DNA from: Anas platyrhynchos
Lineage: Eukaryota; Chordata; Aves; Anseriformes; Anatidae
Direction: 5' to 3'
Length of the DNA stretch: 64,000 bases
Assembly: GCF_047663525.1 (NCBI RefSeq)
Contig: NC_092611.1
Location: forward strand, 8,407,001 to 8,471,000
Shown in pieces: positions 1 through 12,300 of this stretch. Both the position numbers and the translations under genes were made by a program. The notes beneath the pieces are model-generated. The model was not told the DNA's origin, ran no database searches, and saw only the letters and a list, made by a program, of their open reading frames with translations. Position 1 is the first letter of the stretch, and every line of letters begins with the position of its first letter.

Positions 1-81
1 GTTTCTCTCTTCTGCCTAAAACCACCTGGCAGAAGACACCACCAGACACTGGAAGCAAAGCAGCAGCAGCTAGGGCATTAC

Positions 82-136
82 CTTTCTTATGTGGATAGTC
101 TGGTTGTTCAACCGAGCCATTTTTACTGGGATCTTC
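82..136 (-). other. Candidate 55-bp internal exon
   Basis: On the minus strand a CAG acceptor (137-139) precedes a 55-bp open segment, which is followed by a good donor, AAAG|GTAATG (donor 76-81). In the frame beginning at the first exon base it reads EDPSKNGSVEQPDYPHKK plus one extra base. A second frame is also open and contains an ATG. The pyrimidine tract upstream of the acceptor is weak. The peptide is hydrophilic and I do not recognise it. If real, the gene would run leftward out of the window, and upstream exons would lie to the right. A chance pairing of splice-like dinucleotides is the main alternative. Confidence 0.2.
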
Positions 137-3100
137 CTGTGCTCCCAGGCAGCATGGGAACACCAATTTTTCCCCCTGGTCTCAGCACTGAGCACCTTTG
201 ATCGGTGCTCAGGAGGGACTGAGTAGCCTATCATGGCAATATTTGGGGCTCAAAGCATTTCCCCCCCAGTGCTATTCAGAGCTATGGTCTTTCAGGGTGC
301 ATATGGGCATGAGGCTACAATGACAGCATTTCCAGCTCGTCCCTCTGTGCCGGAGCGTTGCCACACGTATGTTATGAAAAATTACCCGCTGTTTGGAGAG
401 CTCGGCAATACAATAAGCTCCACATCAACATTAATGAACCCCTGTCTCTCCTGTGAGAGAAAGTTAATGTAATAACAATGTTATATTCAGCAAACAAATG
501 CTTGAGACAATTTTTTTAAGCACCAGACAGTAAACAGGACCTAAAATATCCTCATGAATTACAAGAGTCTAAAATCCTCTACTGAGAAATTAATTTAATA
601 GCAGTAAATACTGGAGCAATTTCCCCCATGTGAAATGCCACTGCAATGTTCAGTTAAAAGCTTTGTTTAAATGGCACATGGGCACTTGCAGAGGGATGTA
701 AATATATTTCATCACATAATGATACTTTAGCTACACCGGAGAGGGAAACTTTCCTTCCTCCCGCACCAGCACCAGTGTGGGGGACGTCCCTTCCTCGTGG
801 AGGGGATGCACAGCAAAAAGCCTGCTCTTCATGGCAATCACTCCGGCTACCAGTGCTATAATGGTCACTGGACGGGAGGGAAGCATCCCCATAAGGGAAA
901 CAAACCCTGACTCCAGTTGTCTGAACAGAAGTAGTACTAAAAACACAGCATAGTTGTCCTGCATGTCCTATTTGTGCTGCGATTTCTTCCTTTCCTTTAT
1001 TACCATTGCAGATGTGTCATAAAGCAGAGAGCAACAGAGAAATGAGAGGAAGTAAAAAATGTTTCCAAAACTACGGAACAAAATGCAGGTTTACAGATTT
1101 TCTTAAAACTCGGCCTCTCTGGCTACAAAATGGACGTCGCTGTTCAGAAGCAACTTTCATCTGGTCACAGAAGAAGGGAAAAGCAGCGCTAGGATTGTTA
1201 ATTTCAATTGATTTTTTGATAAGGTTTCATATCCTGAAGGGGCTTCATATCTGAGAAGTGACATCTGCTGAGATCACCGATCAGTGTCTGAATTCTCCTG
1301 AACGTAATTAGATCTGAGAGAGGATAGAGGAGTTGGTGTGGTGGCCTTTAGGGAGGAAATGGTCTTTGAAAAGAATTATGTTAATCAGACTAGCCTTCTC
1401 CCCGCATCTGTTCTGCTGTTATTCTGGGTAAAATTAATAGGTCTAAGGAAAGATCTGATCATAATGACAATCTGGTCTTCACAGCAGGAGATTTTATAAA
1501 GGAGTTGAACTGTGGCTCATTGAAAACACTTAAAGTAATTAGTTACAGGGCTACTCACTTTCTTTCCTTTTTAATAATAATAATGGTTATTAATGTTTAC
1601 AAATTACAGCGACTCACTGGAAATGAAAGGACGGCTGGAACGGTTACCCAGGGAAAGCAGGCGCTTCCTCCCAGCTCTCAGGAACTCGGCATCCATGCTC
1701 CCTTGGAGACAGATTTTCTCCCACCCAGCTCAAGTAGCCACTGGAAACAACCTCTCCTCGCAAGACTACAGACACGTTGAGACCGAGCACTTGTAGATAT
1801 AAATCAGTTCATAATTATAAACCTAATTATTCAGATTCAAAAGAATAAAGGAGAACGTGTTTGCCTGGAGCCTTTGAGTCCTTAAAATACAGTGCCACAG
1901 AAAGGACTCGCAGGAGCTTGAAAGGAGTCCCCCAGAGGTGAGCAGACAGCGAGGCACCTCCAAAGCACTCTGTTTCCCTGAGCTCCTGCTGCACCCCTGG
2001 CACAGGGCTTGCAGCATCTGGCACACATCAGCCCTGGGGTCTGTGGGTCGCTTCTGAAGGCAACACCAAAAATAACAATGCTGAGGTTACTGGGAGATCT
2101 GTTTGCCACCCACACCTGGAAATGTTTCAGGGATTTCAGGGTCTGAAGGTGGGGTCTGGCTGCTGAGATGGGGCAGGGGTGCAGTCACTGTGCACCAGGG
2201 CAAAGAGGCAGCAGCCACATCTCACAGAAAAGCAGAGCCTCGCCTGTAAAATGCCTAGGAAAGGCAAAGGGAGAACCACTCAATTTATAAATATGTAGAA
2301 GAAGCTCAAATCAACCTGAACTTTAGGAAAGAAGAGAAAAGATAATTAAAATATAAATAGACATGTTTGTTTCAAAGATTTATGGCAGGCGCTTGACTCA
2401 GTCTGAAGATTAATCAGGGAAGTATAATTATGTCTTTGCACAAAAAAAATTATTAGAACTCCTCCCCACCCCAAGCATTCACACAGAAGTGGAGAAGGGA
2501 GGCAGGCGATGTTCCTGCAGTCACCAAATTGCACGTGAGGCTCATTTCTGAGCTCTGGCTCCAATCCAGGCACCCCACATGCCCACCTTTCCTATACAAA
2601 AAGACACCACCACCACACCCGCTGTGCCAGGAAAGGGGGGGACAGGTATGCTATGGAAGGAGGACCAATGGTCCCCCGTGAGGATCCTCCAATTGTTCTA
2701 TTAGCTTGGCACTACGGCAAAAACACAAATAACTGACTTGTGCCTGAAAGCATTTCATCCAACCTTTCCCTCCTCTTGGGGTTCCTTGGCCTGCCTCTCT
2801 CAAATGAAGGAACCGGCTCCTTGTAGAGGGTTGCACCAGTGCCAAGCACTCGCCTGGGGATCTGCAGTAGCTGTCGGGGGCAGCACACAGTAAATATTCA
2901 TATCTTTTAAGGCTGCTAATATTCCCACCAAAGTGTGTAGCGGCAACAGAGTGCATGAAGGATGCTTGACTAAATGTTTAATTTAGATTTAATGAGACCT
3001 TTAAGGTATGTTAATTCATTTCCAACTAGTTGGGCAATGCAAAAGTGACAATAGCTGCAGTTTGGAGCTATTTTGCCCTAACCTAGGCAGAGGTGCTGGA

Positions 3101-3237
3101 GGAGGGCAGTGCTGTGGCTATGGTGCATGGTTCAGGGGGCCCAAGCCATCCTCCAGCATCCCCCCGGTGCTGCACCAACCCCTCCGTGCCGTCCTCTCCT
3201 TGCACATCTGGCTCCTCTCCCTGCTCAGGGATATTTC
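137..3237. other. Non-coding stretch, no gene recognised
   Basis: Mostly unique, moderately AT-rich DNA. Reading frames are all about 100 codons or shorter and none has a domain I recognise. I see no repeat of known family. AT-rich parts (about 480-720, 1380-1620, 2280-2460) alternate with GC-richer parts (about 1900-2200, 2560-2900). It could be intergenic or intronic. Confidence 0.6.
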
Positions 3238-3572
3238 CGAGCACCTGGCGGATGCTTCTGCTTCCCAGTGCTCTCGGTGGCTCACGGAGAAGCGGGGAGC
3301 AGCCGGGTGTCACAGCACGTTTCCTCGCTCACGAGCCCCACGTCCCCAGCGACACCGCTGTCGCGTCAGGCAGAGCGTGCCGAGAGCCCGGCGTGGCAGC
3401 AGCAGCTGCACCAGCAGCAGTAACCGTCTCTCCGATGACAAGGGGGAAAAACTCATCTCGACTTGTTTCCACTGGGGACTCGGTGGAGAAAATCGGTAGA
3501 GGAGGGCTCGGGGGGCATTTGGAAGGCTGCACTGTGCTCGCGGGGCTGCGACTAACAGCTCGCCGCTAAGTA
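3238..3572. promoter_or_regulatory. CpG-rich patch (CpG-island-like)
   Basis: By hand count there are about 29 CpG dinucleotides in about 335 bp, against a window background where CpG is rare. Base composition here is roughly 60 percent G+C, so CpG is near its expected frequency, as in an unmethylated island. Open frames of 104-163 codons cross the patch on both strands. They are what GC-rich DNA produces by chance, and none shows a recognisable domain. The patch ends abruptly at an A/T-rich segment (3570-3600). Such patches in vertebrates usually mark promoters or developmental regulatory islands, but no transcript start is visible. Confidence 0.45.
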
Positions 3573-5129
3573 ATAAAATAACAACAGCTTTTCCCAAAAG
3601 GAAGAAGGTAAAGCCCAGCAACAAAACAAGCAACCTACTTGCACAAACACAGAAATCTTGGTTTGCTTTTAGATACTCCTCACCAGCCCTGAACTGTACT
3701 TCACGTTTCATCTAACAGGGATTCTCCTCTCCAGCACACAACCCCAGGGGCGCAGTGGAGCCTCCTGCTCTTGGTGCCATGGGATGGAGCCAGGAGCAGG
3801 GACAGGATGGGGTGCAGGGACCCCCACCCCTCTCCCTGCTGTGGCACAGATATGGGGCACGGGCATTTGCTGATGTGCTGAGGGGGATGCTTGGTCCTGC
3901 AGAGCTTTCAGTGCTGTGTATATAGTGTGTTTTGCCAGCACTTAAATCATCCCAGGAATGGACAAAGACTTTCTGTTTCTTTTTAATTAACCTCTTTCTA
4001 TTCCCAAGAGAAAAAAAAATCCTTTTATCCTTGTATGTTTGACACCGTCCTAGTTTCACCGTTTGCTTAAAATTGTTTGGATGCATCCCAATAAAGGAAA
4101 TATTATAGCTGAAGCTGGTAGCGCTGCCTAATGTCAAAGCAGCTCATCCCTTCCCATTACAAACCCATTTTCAATCACTTACAATATTGCCAAACTAACT
4201 GTCTGAGCTGAAATGTTACACAGGAGGGCTAAGTTCAGCTTAAGAAAAGCACTCAAATTTGCAGAGTGCTAGATTTTGCAACATTTCTGTTGCACAGGGA
4301 TATGGCAATATATGTTTATAGTACAGTGCATATATTTAAAATCATTTTTTCCTCCTGTGTGTGCAGTCTGAAGCTTGAGACAGCAGCACGGGGAGGATTT
4401 TAACCCAAACGCAGATCATTGCAGTTCAGTAGCACGGCTGTCTCTCTCGCTGTTTGTTTATATACCATCCTGCGCTTGTAAAGCCTCTGAACGCTGCTGC
4501 ACCGTAAATAATGCCTGACGAGAAGTGCCTTGCCACAGTCAAACCACATGGAACTGAGGGAGATGAGCCAGCTCTTCATTGTGCCTGCTTGCTATGAGCC
4601 CGTCCTTCGCCTTTAGGTGGGGTTTTGAGGGCAAAGCCTGGGAGCAGCGACTGCTCTCAGCCCCCCAGCCAGGAACTCTGATGCCCTGCTCTTCCCCACA
4701 GCCACTTGAGCCATTTCAGGGAGGTTTGGTCCAGCCCTACAAGGGGCAGGCTGTGTGATACTGCACAAGGCGATTTTTCACCCCACACCTCTGCACCACA
4801 TTGCCTGTGGAAGCCGCAACGTCGCAAGGATGACGTTTTCTCTTCCCAAACCCGAGTCCAGTGTAACAGCGCAGAGATCTCACTTGGGACACCAGCTACC
4901 GTAATACAAAATAATAAATAATCAGCGGTGGCTAGGCACCTTTGCCATTAATTAAAAAAATACAATACCCTGAAATCGATACGACATCCAAACAACATCA
5001 CTCCTGCCCTCCCACATACAGAGCAGCTGTCAGCAGACATCCTAAATCAGCTCTCCTCCCCAGACACCCCTGAGCCGGTGGGCCCCCCCAGCCTGGCCGG
5101 GAGGGCTGGAGCCTCCACATTTCATCTCC
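3573..5129. other. Non-coding stretch, no gene recognised
   Basis: Unique DNA separating two CpG-rich patches. The part from about 3960 to 4480 is AT-rich and lacks long frames. The part from 4600 to 5100 is GC-richer. No repeat family or RNA gene was recognised. Confidence 0.55.
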
Positions 5130-5348
5130 TCGCGGCGTAATTCAGCCAGCAGAGCCTCACGGCACCGTGGACTCGCATTAGAGCGACTTCGTAGGCAAGA
5201 TGTTAACAGCGGGGGCAGGTGGGGTCAGGGAAGCGGAGCGGTTCGCGCGTTGCCATGGCGTTTGTTGGATTAGACACCGAACACGGAGCTGCAGGTAAAT
5301 GAGCTGACCCCGGCGAGCCCCACAGCACCCGCCCCGGGGAGCTCTCGT
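5130..5348. promoter_or_regulatory. CpG-rich patch with candidate first exon
   Basis: By hand count there are 22 CpGs in about 218 bp, including a CGCGCG run near 5244. It is among the densest CpG clusters in the window. It contains an ATG in strong context (GCCATGG, A at 5255) followed 40 bp later by a donor, CAG|GTAAAT. The sequence GTTGCCATGGCG at this ATG also resembles the left half of an RFX-type X-box. The patch could be a small promoter island. It could also be a GC-rich enhancer, since avian DNA has many such patches. Confidence 0.45.
5255..5294 (+). other. Candidate first coding exon (13 codons)
   Basis: Starts at an ATG with Kozak-like context and reads MAFVGLDTEHGAA plus one base before the donor GTAAAT at 5295-5300. 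It lies inside a CpG-rich patch. If joined to the strong acceptor at 5879-5880, the frame stays open for 27 more codons and ends at TAA 5961-5963, giving a 40-residue product. I do not recognise the peptide. Splice signals and frame agreement are seen in the sequence; that the region is a gene is inference. A short upstream ORF of a non-coding RNA would look the same. Confidence 0.22.
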
Positions 5349-5880
5349 GGGCAGATGCTGTGTGGATGGCTGTCTGTCCGTCCGTCTGTCCTTCCCCTGC
5401 CTTAAACCTCCTTGCAGTGCTGGGATGCGAGGCATCGGCCCTGATTGCTCACTTTGCTTCATGCCCACACAGCCTGGAGCTCTTGCCTTGGTCTCACCAC
5501 CCCATTTCCACTCAATTCCCCATGGGGTGTCCGGTAGCACCCTCGTTACCCAGCCACCCATCCTTGCTCTGCTTGAACCTCACCACATGAGGCTTCTCCT
5601 CGCTCCTCCACACACATCCACTGGGCCGGTCCCTTCCCTGTCCACATTGCTACAGCTGAAGGACATCCCTCACCATGCAGGGCACCTGGTGTGGGTTCAG
5701 CCTAGGGCTCCTCTTTGGCCCTTGTCACCCGAAGCCCCATCGTCTCCCCCACGGGGCAGCCAGCATGCTGTCCACGCTGACCCCCAGCCCTAACCCCACT
5801 TTCAGGATGATGCTCGAGTGGACAGTCTGGCCCCGTATGGAAAGCAGCCCTTTTGTCTGCTCTCCTCCCTTTTCTTGTAG

Positions 5881-5963
5881 CCTCTGCAGATTCTCCAAGG
5901 ACGTTTCAAGGCATAATTATAGCGCTAAATATTATTGCCAGAGCTTGTCTGACCGTCTCATAA
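5881..5963 (+). other. Candidate second exon following a strong acceptor
   Basis: A nearly uninterrupted pyrimidine tract of about 30 bases ends in TAG at 5878-5880, one of the best acceptor-like sites in the window. Joined to the candidate first exon at 5255-5294, the frame continues through SADSPRTFQG and a hydrophobic stretch (GIIIALNII) to a TAA at 5961-5963. Around 5890-5975 the DNA is AT-rich and looks like a constrained non-coding element, so the apparent frame may be incidental. No poly(A) signal is close by; an AATAAA lies near 6534. Confidence 0.2.
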
Positions 5964-6838
5964 TCCTGTGGGTGCTGCTCAGTGAAGCTTCTCCGTAACC
6001 CCATTACAGCTCAAGGCTCTCGGGATGGCAGGGGCGGAGGGGGAGGAGGTGGGACAGAAATGTAGCACCACCGGCCTCGCATCCCTCCCCAGGAAAGGAT
6101 CAAGCAGCCGGCCCAAGGAAAGAGATTGATTTGTGTGGAACTTTGTGTGTCAAACCATGTGTGACGAGCACAGAGATTTGTTTGACATCTCTTTCCCAGC
6201 AAGGTCAAGTTGTGCTTTGTGGCTGCTGACTCAGGCAGCCGGGGTGCTGCCAGCCTCCTGGGAGGGCAGACACTGCCTAACATGCTCACCACCACACCGA
6301 GGGGTTCACTGCTGACCACAGGGATGAAGTCTCACTCCCTGACGTCTCTGGCTGCCCAGTTCCATGCCAGCTGCATCCCAGCATCTGCAGCAACAGCATG
6401 CAATGTGCCTGCTTCAGCCAATGCGCTTCTATTTGCCAGACCAGTAAGTGTTTCCCCACCTCCTCCCCCATCATTTATTCATGCAGCAGCATTCGCTCAG
6501 AGTTGGGAAAGTTTTCTGCATGGACCCCTCCGGAATAAAACACCACAGAGCCATTTGCCAACTGGAGACATAAAAGGAGGAAATATCATGCAAGTAGCAA
6601 AGGTTTTTACAGCCTCTGAGTTGCTCCCTCAGGGTGCTTCCCTTCACTGGGACATCTTCCAGCCATGGATGGAGCAGCACGGTTGCCCAAATGGGTTTCT
6701 TATTTACCTTTGGGTTCAAGGTCCCTGTGGGAGTGCTCCATCACAAGGCAGCGAGCACTCATCTCACATGCCAGCTGGAAAACGGGCCTCTGCTCTTAAC
6801 ATTATTTATTTTTTATAGACAAAGCTGTGGCCCTGGAC

Positions 6839-6870
6839 TTTTTTTTTAATTAAAAAAAAAAAAAAAAAAA
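6839..6870. repeat. T9-AATT-A19 homopolymer palindrome
   Basis: Nine T, then AATT, then nineteen A. The first 22 bases form a perfect self-complementary palindrome and the extra A residues extend it on one side. It is probably a slippage-expanded A/T tract; it could also be the tail of a very old retroposed sequence, but no element is recognisable next to it. Confidence 0.85.
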
Positions 6871-7626
6871 GCTTATCCATCATGTACTTCTATCCTGCCA
6901 GTAATCAAGCCAAGAGGAGAATGGTCTGTTGGGACAGAAGCAGAATTTATTCTGTAGCCTCAGTGCTGAAGATGAAGTGACAGGCTGGTGGTGGGAGATC
7001 CCAGCCTGTTCCTACCCGCAAAGGCCAGGAGGGGCTGCACCCTGCAGAGCTGCTCCCCATGGCTGGGTGCCTGCAGCTGCTGGGGGCACACCAGCCCCAA
7101 GGGGCACATGGCATGGGACTTCTCAATGGCACCAAACGCCCCATCCTCTGGTGACTGCAAAGAGGACCTGGGGAGAAGCAAGCACTGAAGCCGTCTCCCC
7201 TGTGCCCAGCAAGCCCAGGGGCATTTTCATCATTTTTCATAGCCTTCATGTTTTCTGCATATTTCCCTATTCAGCATTCAGAGAGCAAGACCAATGTGAG
7301 AGGACGCACGCACCCCCTCTGCAAAATTCAAGAGATGAGCAAACAGAAAGCAAGAAACACTGGATTCCTCCTCGTCCCTGGAATCAAAAAGAACATGCCA
7401 TCATCGTGTACCAAGCTAAGCCAGAGAGCCTTAAGTACATCAAGTGTTTTATTTAGTGTATCTGGAGAGAGAACAACTAAAATAACTGAGTTCAGGGATA
7501 AGGCCAAGATTCCTGCGGATTCAGAGAGCTGAAACTATCAATACAAGAGCTCAGAGTGATTTTCATGAATCAGACTAGCAATGTCAGATCCTCTCCTCTC
7601 AGTTGGAAAGAGAGGACTGAGAAAGC

Positions 7627-7661
7627 TTTTTTCCTTTTTTTTTTTTTTTCTTTTTCTTTTT
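7627..7661. repeat. Poly(T)/pyrimidine tract
   Basis: A 35-base all-pyrimidine tract made of T runs of 6, 15, 5 and 5 broken by C or CC. It is low-complexity and is likely a slippage product. Confidence 0.85.
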
Positions 7662-8999
7662 CCTCAAATGACTCTCCATCTCCGAAAGAGCCTGCATTGC
7701 CCCCAGGCTCTCAGCCATCACGCTGAGCCCACTCCGCCTGGTGCTGGCAGGAGTTACCAGCTGCCCTCCCCACTGCAGCCCCCATTGCTGTGGGGCCAAG
7801 GACTGTCTGTGGTCAAACACCTGTGCACAATGACCAGCCTGCACGCTAAACCCGGGTGCACACCTACAGGAATGGCAATTTCCACCCAGTCTCAGATCCA
7901 CGCGTGGCCACGGACACACAGGATGGCGAGCAGAGGCGCACACCCCCACATCCTGCCAGCAGCCAACTGCGTGCTTGTGGTTACACTGCTCGTGGCTGAG
8001 AAAAAGGCATCGCCTCGTTTTAGCACAGCATTAAGTTTCAGACATACTAATCTGTCATTGTCTTTTCTTCTTTGATCTCAGAGCAAACCTCAGAGCCATT
8101 ATGTCTTTGCAAGGAAAGGAACAGAAACACTCTAGGCTACCGAGGTAGATTTTTGCTTTGTTGAGCTTTTCCTCCTCTGTAAGGATGTTGGAAAACAAAG
8201 TTAGATATAAAATCCCTTAAATTATTTGAAGAATAAAAAGGCCTCCATGCATGCCAGGCAGGCATTAGGGGAGTGGGGGGAAGAGCCAGCTAAAAAGCTA
8301 CCGCTGAGCATATTAAAGAATGGCATTATCAAGTGGAACAGACAAGACATGTATATAATGCGTAAGTAGTGTTTGCTGCTTCTCCAAACAACTCATAGAT
8401 CACTAGGACACGAGCTCCTAGGAAGAGCAAAGAGAAAAGAGAGAGGAACGCGTGATAGCATCAGAAGGGACGTGCCTGGTGCTGAGAAACAGAAAAAGAC
8501 TTATCAAAGCCTGGGATCTAGATGCGGTTTGGTGATGCTTGCTGACGTCTGGAATAAGTGTGCAGACCCCGAGGACCAGTGTGGCAGGAGGAAGCACCTG
8601 TCCTGCAGGGCAGTGGCAGCTCGGCAGAGACCTCCAGAGCTTTTCCCCCAGATCCATGGGACACATCTGGTGGCAGAGAGCTGGGATGAGGCTTTTGCAT
8701 GCTTGTCTTGGACATAAACAAACAAATCTCAACCGGAGCATTGCTTCGGCAGTTTCTATCCCCCCAAGCACAGTTGTAGGTTCCAGTTCAGGAATGGGGT
8801 TGCAACAGCCAGCAAGCAAAGGCTGATGAAGCTGCACTTATGTGAAGCGTAAAAGGGATTAAAATTCATTAATACCCTACAAATTAAGTACTAACGATAG
8901 CACCGGAGTTTAAATGAGAACCTGAGATATGAATTGCCACATTCGCCCAGGCCTTTTAGCTTTCTCCCACCTAGCAGCATTGTTGTCACTGTTCCAAGC

Positions 9000-9300
9000 C
9001 AGCACTTTTTAATATGCGATGACAGCAGCAGCGCTGACCCCAGACAATGAATAGGGCCTAATAGTTAAGCATTAATCTGCCAAAAGAATGACCTTCAACC
9101 ACTAAAGAAGAGATGTTTTTAAAAACTCATAAGTGTGAGAAAGGTTCATTTGCTTTCTCATTTAGCATATTAAAAGGGTATTATTGCTACAAACAAGAAA
9201 TCTAAATGAGCCCCCAGTTGAAGCTTTGGATAACACTTCAGATTAAAGGTGCAGGGCAATGATTAACATGCAGTGTATAAACCATTTATCGTTCATAAAC
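9000..9300. promoter_or_regulatory. AT-rich enhancer-like block
   Basis: An AT-rich, non-repetitive block with several homeodomain-type cores (AAGCATTAATCTG, GATTAACATG) and no simple-sequence runs or usable frames. Such texture is typical of conserved non-coding elements in vertebrate gene deserts. Conservation itself cannot be seen from one sequence. Confidence 0.2.
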
Positions 9301-12300
9301 AAGGCAAGACACATTTTCTCTTATCACAAGTGATGGAAGGTCCATAGCGACGCTGCACAGAGACAAAGGAGTAATACAGAGAGGTGGACAGCACGGGGGA
9401 AAACGCATGGATCTGGCGGGCTGTGGTGGCCACCAGCCCCAGCAGAACACAGAGCTCAGCAGGAGGTGGTGGATCTCCACACAGCCTCTCCTGTGCAGAA
9501 ACCCCAGGGAGAGCAGAGCACCCTGAGAGCAGCTCCGAGGTCGGCTGCCTCCCTGCAGGGCTGCAGTATGGCAGACCACTGCTCTACCACCGCCAGGTTG
9601 GCTGTTTTTTGCTGAACAGCTTTATTCTATGGTTGGTTATCAGTGACCGAGTGTGCCAACAGCCCATTTTAATTAATTAGACTGAAGGAGGCAGGTTGTA
9701 GTATGAGAGTTCTGCAAGGGACACAGTCCAGGTTCCTTGAGAACTTGCAGGAGCATGAGGTGCACCCTGCCAGCACGACTGGGACCAGCCCTGGACACTG
9801 GGACAAGCTGGAGCCCTCAGCTGCCACTTCCCCAAATCTTCAGAGATCTCTTGCCAAGGCAAGAGACCTGAAAGCTCTTATTAGACAGGCAGGGGTGCAA
9901 TGGGCTGCCCCAAGGGAACCTCCTGTCCCACCTGAACAGGTCCAACCCCTAGGCTGCTAGTCACCAGCCCTGGAGCTGGCAGAGAGCAGGGACAAGCAGC
10001 TCCACCGTTTACTCTGCCATGGCAGGAGCTGCCCTCATCCCACGGCAGGGATCTGCACCGAGTGGCTCCCCAGGGAGCTGCTCGCAGCCGCTGCAGCTCA
10101 GAGCACACCAGAGGCCTGATCCACATATGCTAGCAGCCCTGAAAGGCTGCCTTGCTCCTTCTACCTTTATCGGGGTTTTCTCTTCTCCTTGTGAATTTGC
10201 AAAACCCTCTTAGCCAGAAAGCCCGAGTTGTGTGACTTTCATATCTCACCTTCTAAATAGATTTGTCAGCCATGCTGTAGCTATGACAGCTCCCGACTCC
10301 TGCTCCCTGGATTTTGGAAAGCATAAAAACAGCTAAGGGCAAAAACTCACAAGTCAACTTAGAGCTGTGAATCCCTCCCCCACGCTATTTTTGTGACAGA
10401 GAAGGGAGAAAAGGAGATGGAAAAGGTCTTGCTAATACAACCTAGGAGAGAAACAAGATTGTTATTATTTGTGGGTTTTAGATTAATGTTTTCAGACTTC
10501 CTGTGCTTCCTTTAAGTACATCTGATTAAAGGTTACTGCACAGAGAGAGGCAAGGTCCTCTCGGAGATGGCTGTCCCCATCCTGAACGATGCAGACCTGC
10601 GCTGCCCTGAAACGCACTGGCTCCCTTCCTTCCTTCCCCATTTGAATGCAAGGATGCTATGGGAAGTGGAGCCTTGGAAAGCTCCTACGACTGAGAAATC
10701 CGTCACTTTAATTACCCTCTTACACTGTATTTATCTCAATGAAAGGTCCCTTGCTCCTTTGTCACTGACTGGCAGGGTTAGCAAAAAGAACTGGGGATGA
10801 TCTATATGTTTATTTATTTCCACAGCCCCACCACAGGAAACAGAGCCTCCCCCGAGCTTTTACCATGGCTCACGAGGTTACAAATCCTGCTCATCCCTGA
10901 CAGATGGAGGATGCAAGGAGTGAAAGCAAAGCAAAAGGGCTCTCTGGTTCCCACTCTCCAGGATGGTACAGGTTTCCTGCCTGGCCTTTAGCTCAGCATT
11001 CCTGGGTCACAGGCAAGATGCAAAGAGCTGGAGGGAAATCCCTTTTCTTGTATTAAAACTGTGCTCAGCTGAACAGGAAAGATGCAAAATCCTCCCCTTG
11101 TTCCTAACCCAGCCCACTAAATGTCTCTGAAGTTATTTTCTTCCTTTCTGTGTTTTTCAGCTGGAAGGAGAAGTATCATTTCCATGTGAATTTGCCATAT
11201 TTTTGTCACCACTTGGGTGGTGTCCAGTGTGGGTCCCACCACGCAGTGAGGCTCATGAAAAAAGGCAGAAGAGCCCCTGAAACGGCCCTGGGCTGGTCTA
11301 GGAGCTCAGCCAGGACAGACTGGGAGGCGATGGATCAGGCATTGGGATGAGTGCTGGCCTCCCTTTGCAGAGGAGCAAGCAAGGAAGAGCTGCGTGCGCA
11401 GAAAGCAGTGAGGAGCAGCAGAGGGCAGGGAGGGCAGCGTGGATCTTTCTCAGTCCCCGGAGTGCTGCTGTCTGTGGCAGCCCCAGCAGCCGAGAAGCAC
11501 TTTCTGCTGTGACAGGGTTTTTTCTGTGATTGACCCCAATTACAGAAGTCAGACCACATGGGCTGAGTGCGTCACTCACGTCAGCCCGGCAGCTGCTCAG
11601 TGCCTGAAAACCCAGCTACCCAAATACATGTGAAATGAAGGGCACTGCCAGCAGCAGGAGCCGGGCAAGTGCTGGCAGGGAGCAGGCTCTGCCTGGCCGT
11701 GGGCACCAGCTATGGTGCAGCATCTCTGACAGACCCCAGTGCCCCGACCTGCCCGCATCCCTGCCCACCCACATCCACCAGGCTCCGGGACCCATCAAGC
11801 AGGGCAGGCAGGGACACCTACTTGTTTGAAGCTTTTCCATTAACTTAACACAGTTCGATTATTTTCACCGTGACATCGCAAAAGCAGAACATCAGAAGTG
11901 TAGAAAGGCAATGTTCACGGCAATTAAGGACCCCACAACCCGTCAGACCTGGCTGCCTGCCTCCGAGCACAGCCCTGCTCGCTCCGTGCATTGCAAGGGA
12001 GCTCAGAAACCATCACACGAGCCCCGTGGAGCACTGTGCCTGCAGCCCACCTGAGGCTGCTTCGGTGCAGCACACAGCTGGCAGCACGTCTGTGCTCTTT
12101 GCAAATGCAGAGTGGTGGAAAAAGTAGAAGTTTTTGTTTTGCTTTCAAATCTTCGGTGCAGCTGAGTCATTTAGGAGCATGGGTTATGCAAGGCATCGGT
12201 GGGTGCATTCCCCAGAGGCCTTGCTCATAAACACAGAAGGCTTGTTTGTATGCAAAGAGTCTCTAGACCACCACCAAAAGTCATCCAGAACATGCATCTC

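Noticed and set aside
6025..6060. G-rich run considered as a G-quadruplex
   Set aside because: Only three runs of three or more G are available at legal loop lengths.
6210..6818. A frame of about 202 codons on the plus strand
   Set aside because: No recognisable domain, starts in GC-rich DNA, overlaps minus-strand frames and shows no splice or promoter context. Random expectation in 64 kb allows such a frame.
11150..11280. A strong acceptor (AG at 11159-11160) followed by a frame beginning LEGEVSFPCEF that briefly resembles an immunoglobulin V domain
   Set aside because: The resemblance covers only about ten residues, the required tryptophan and second cysteine spacing do not follow, and no donor is evident.
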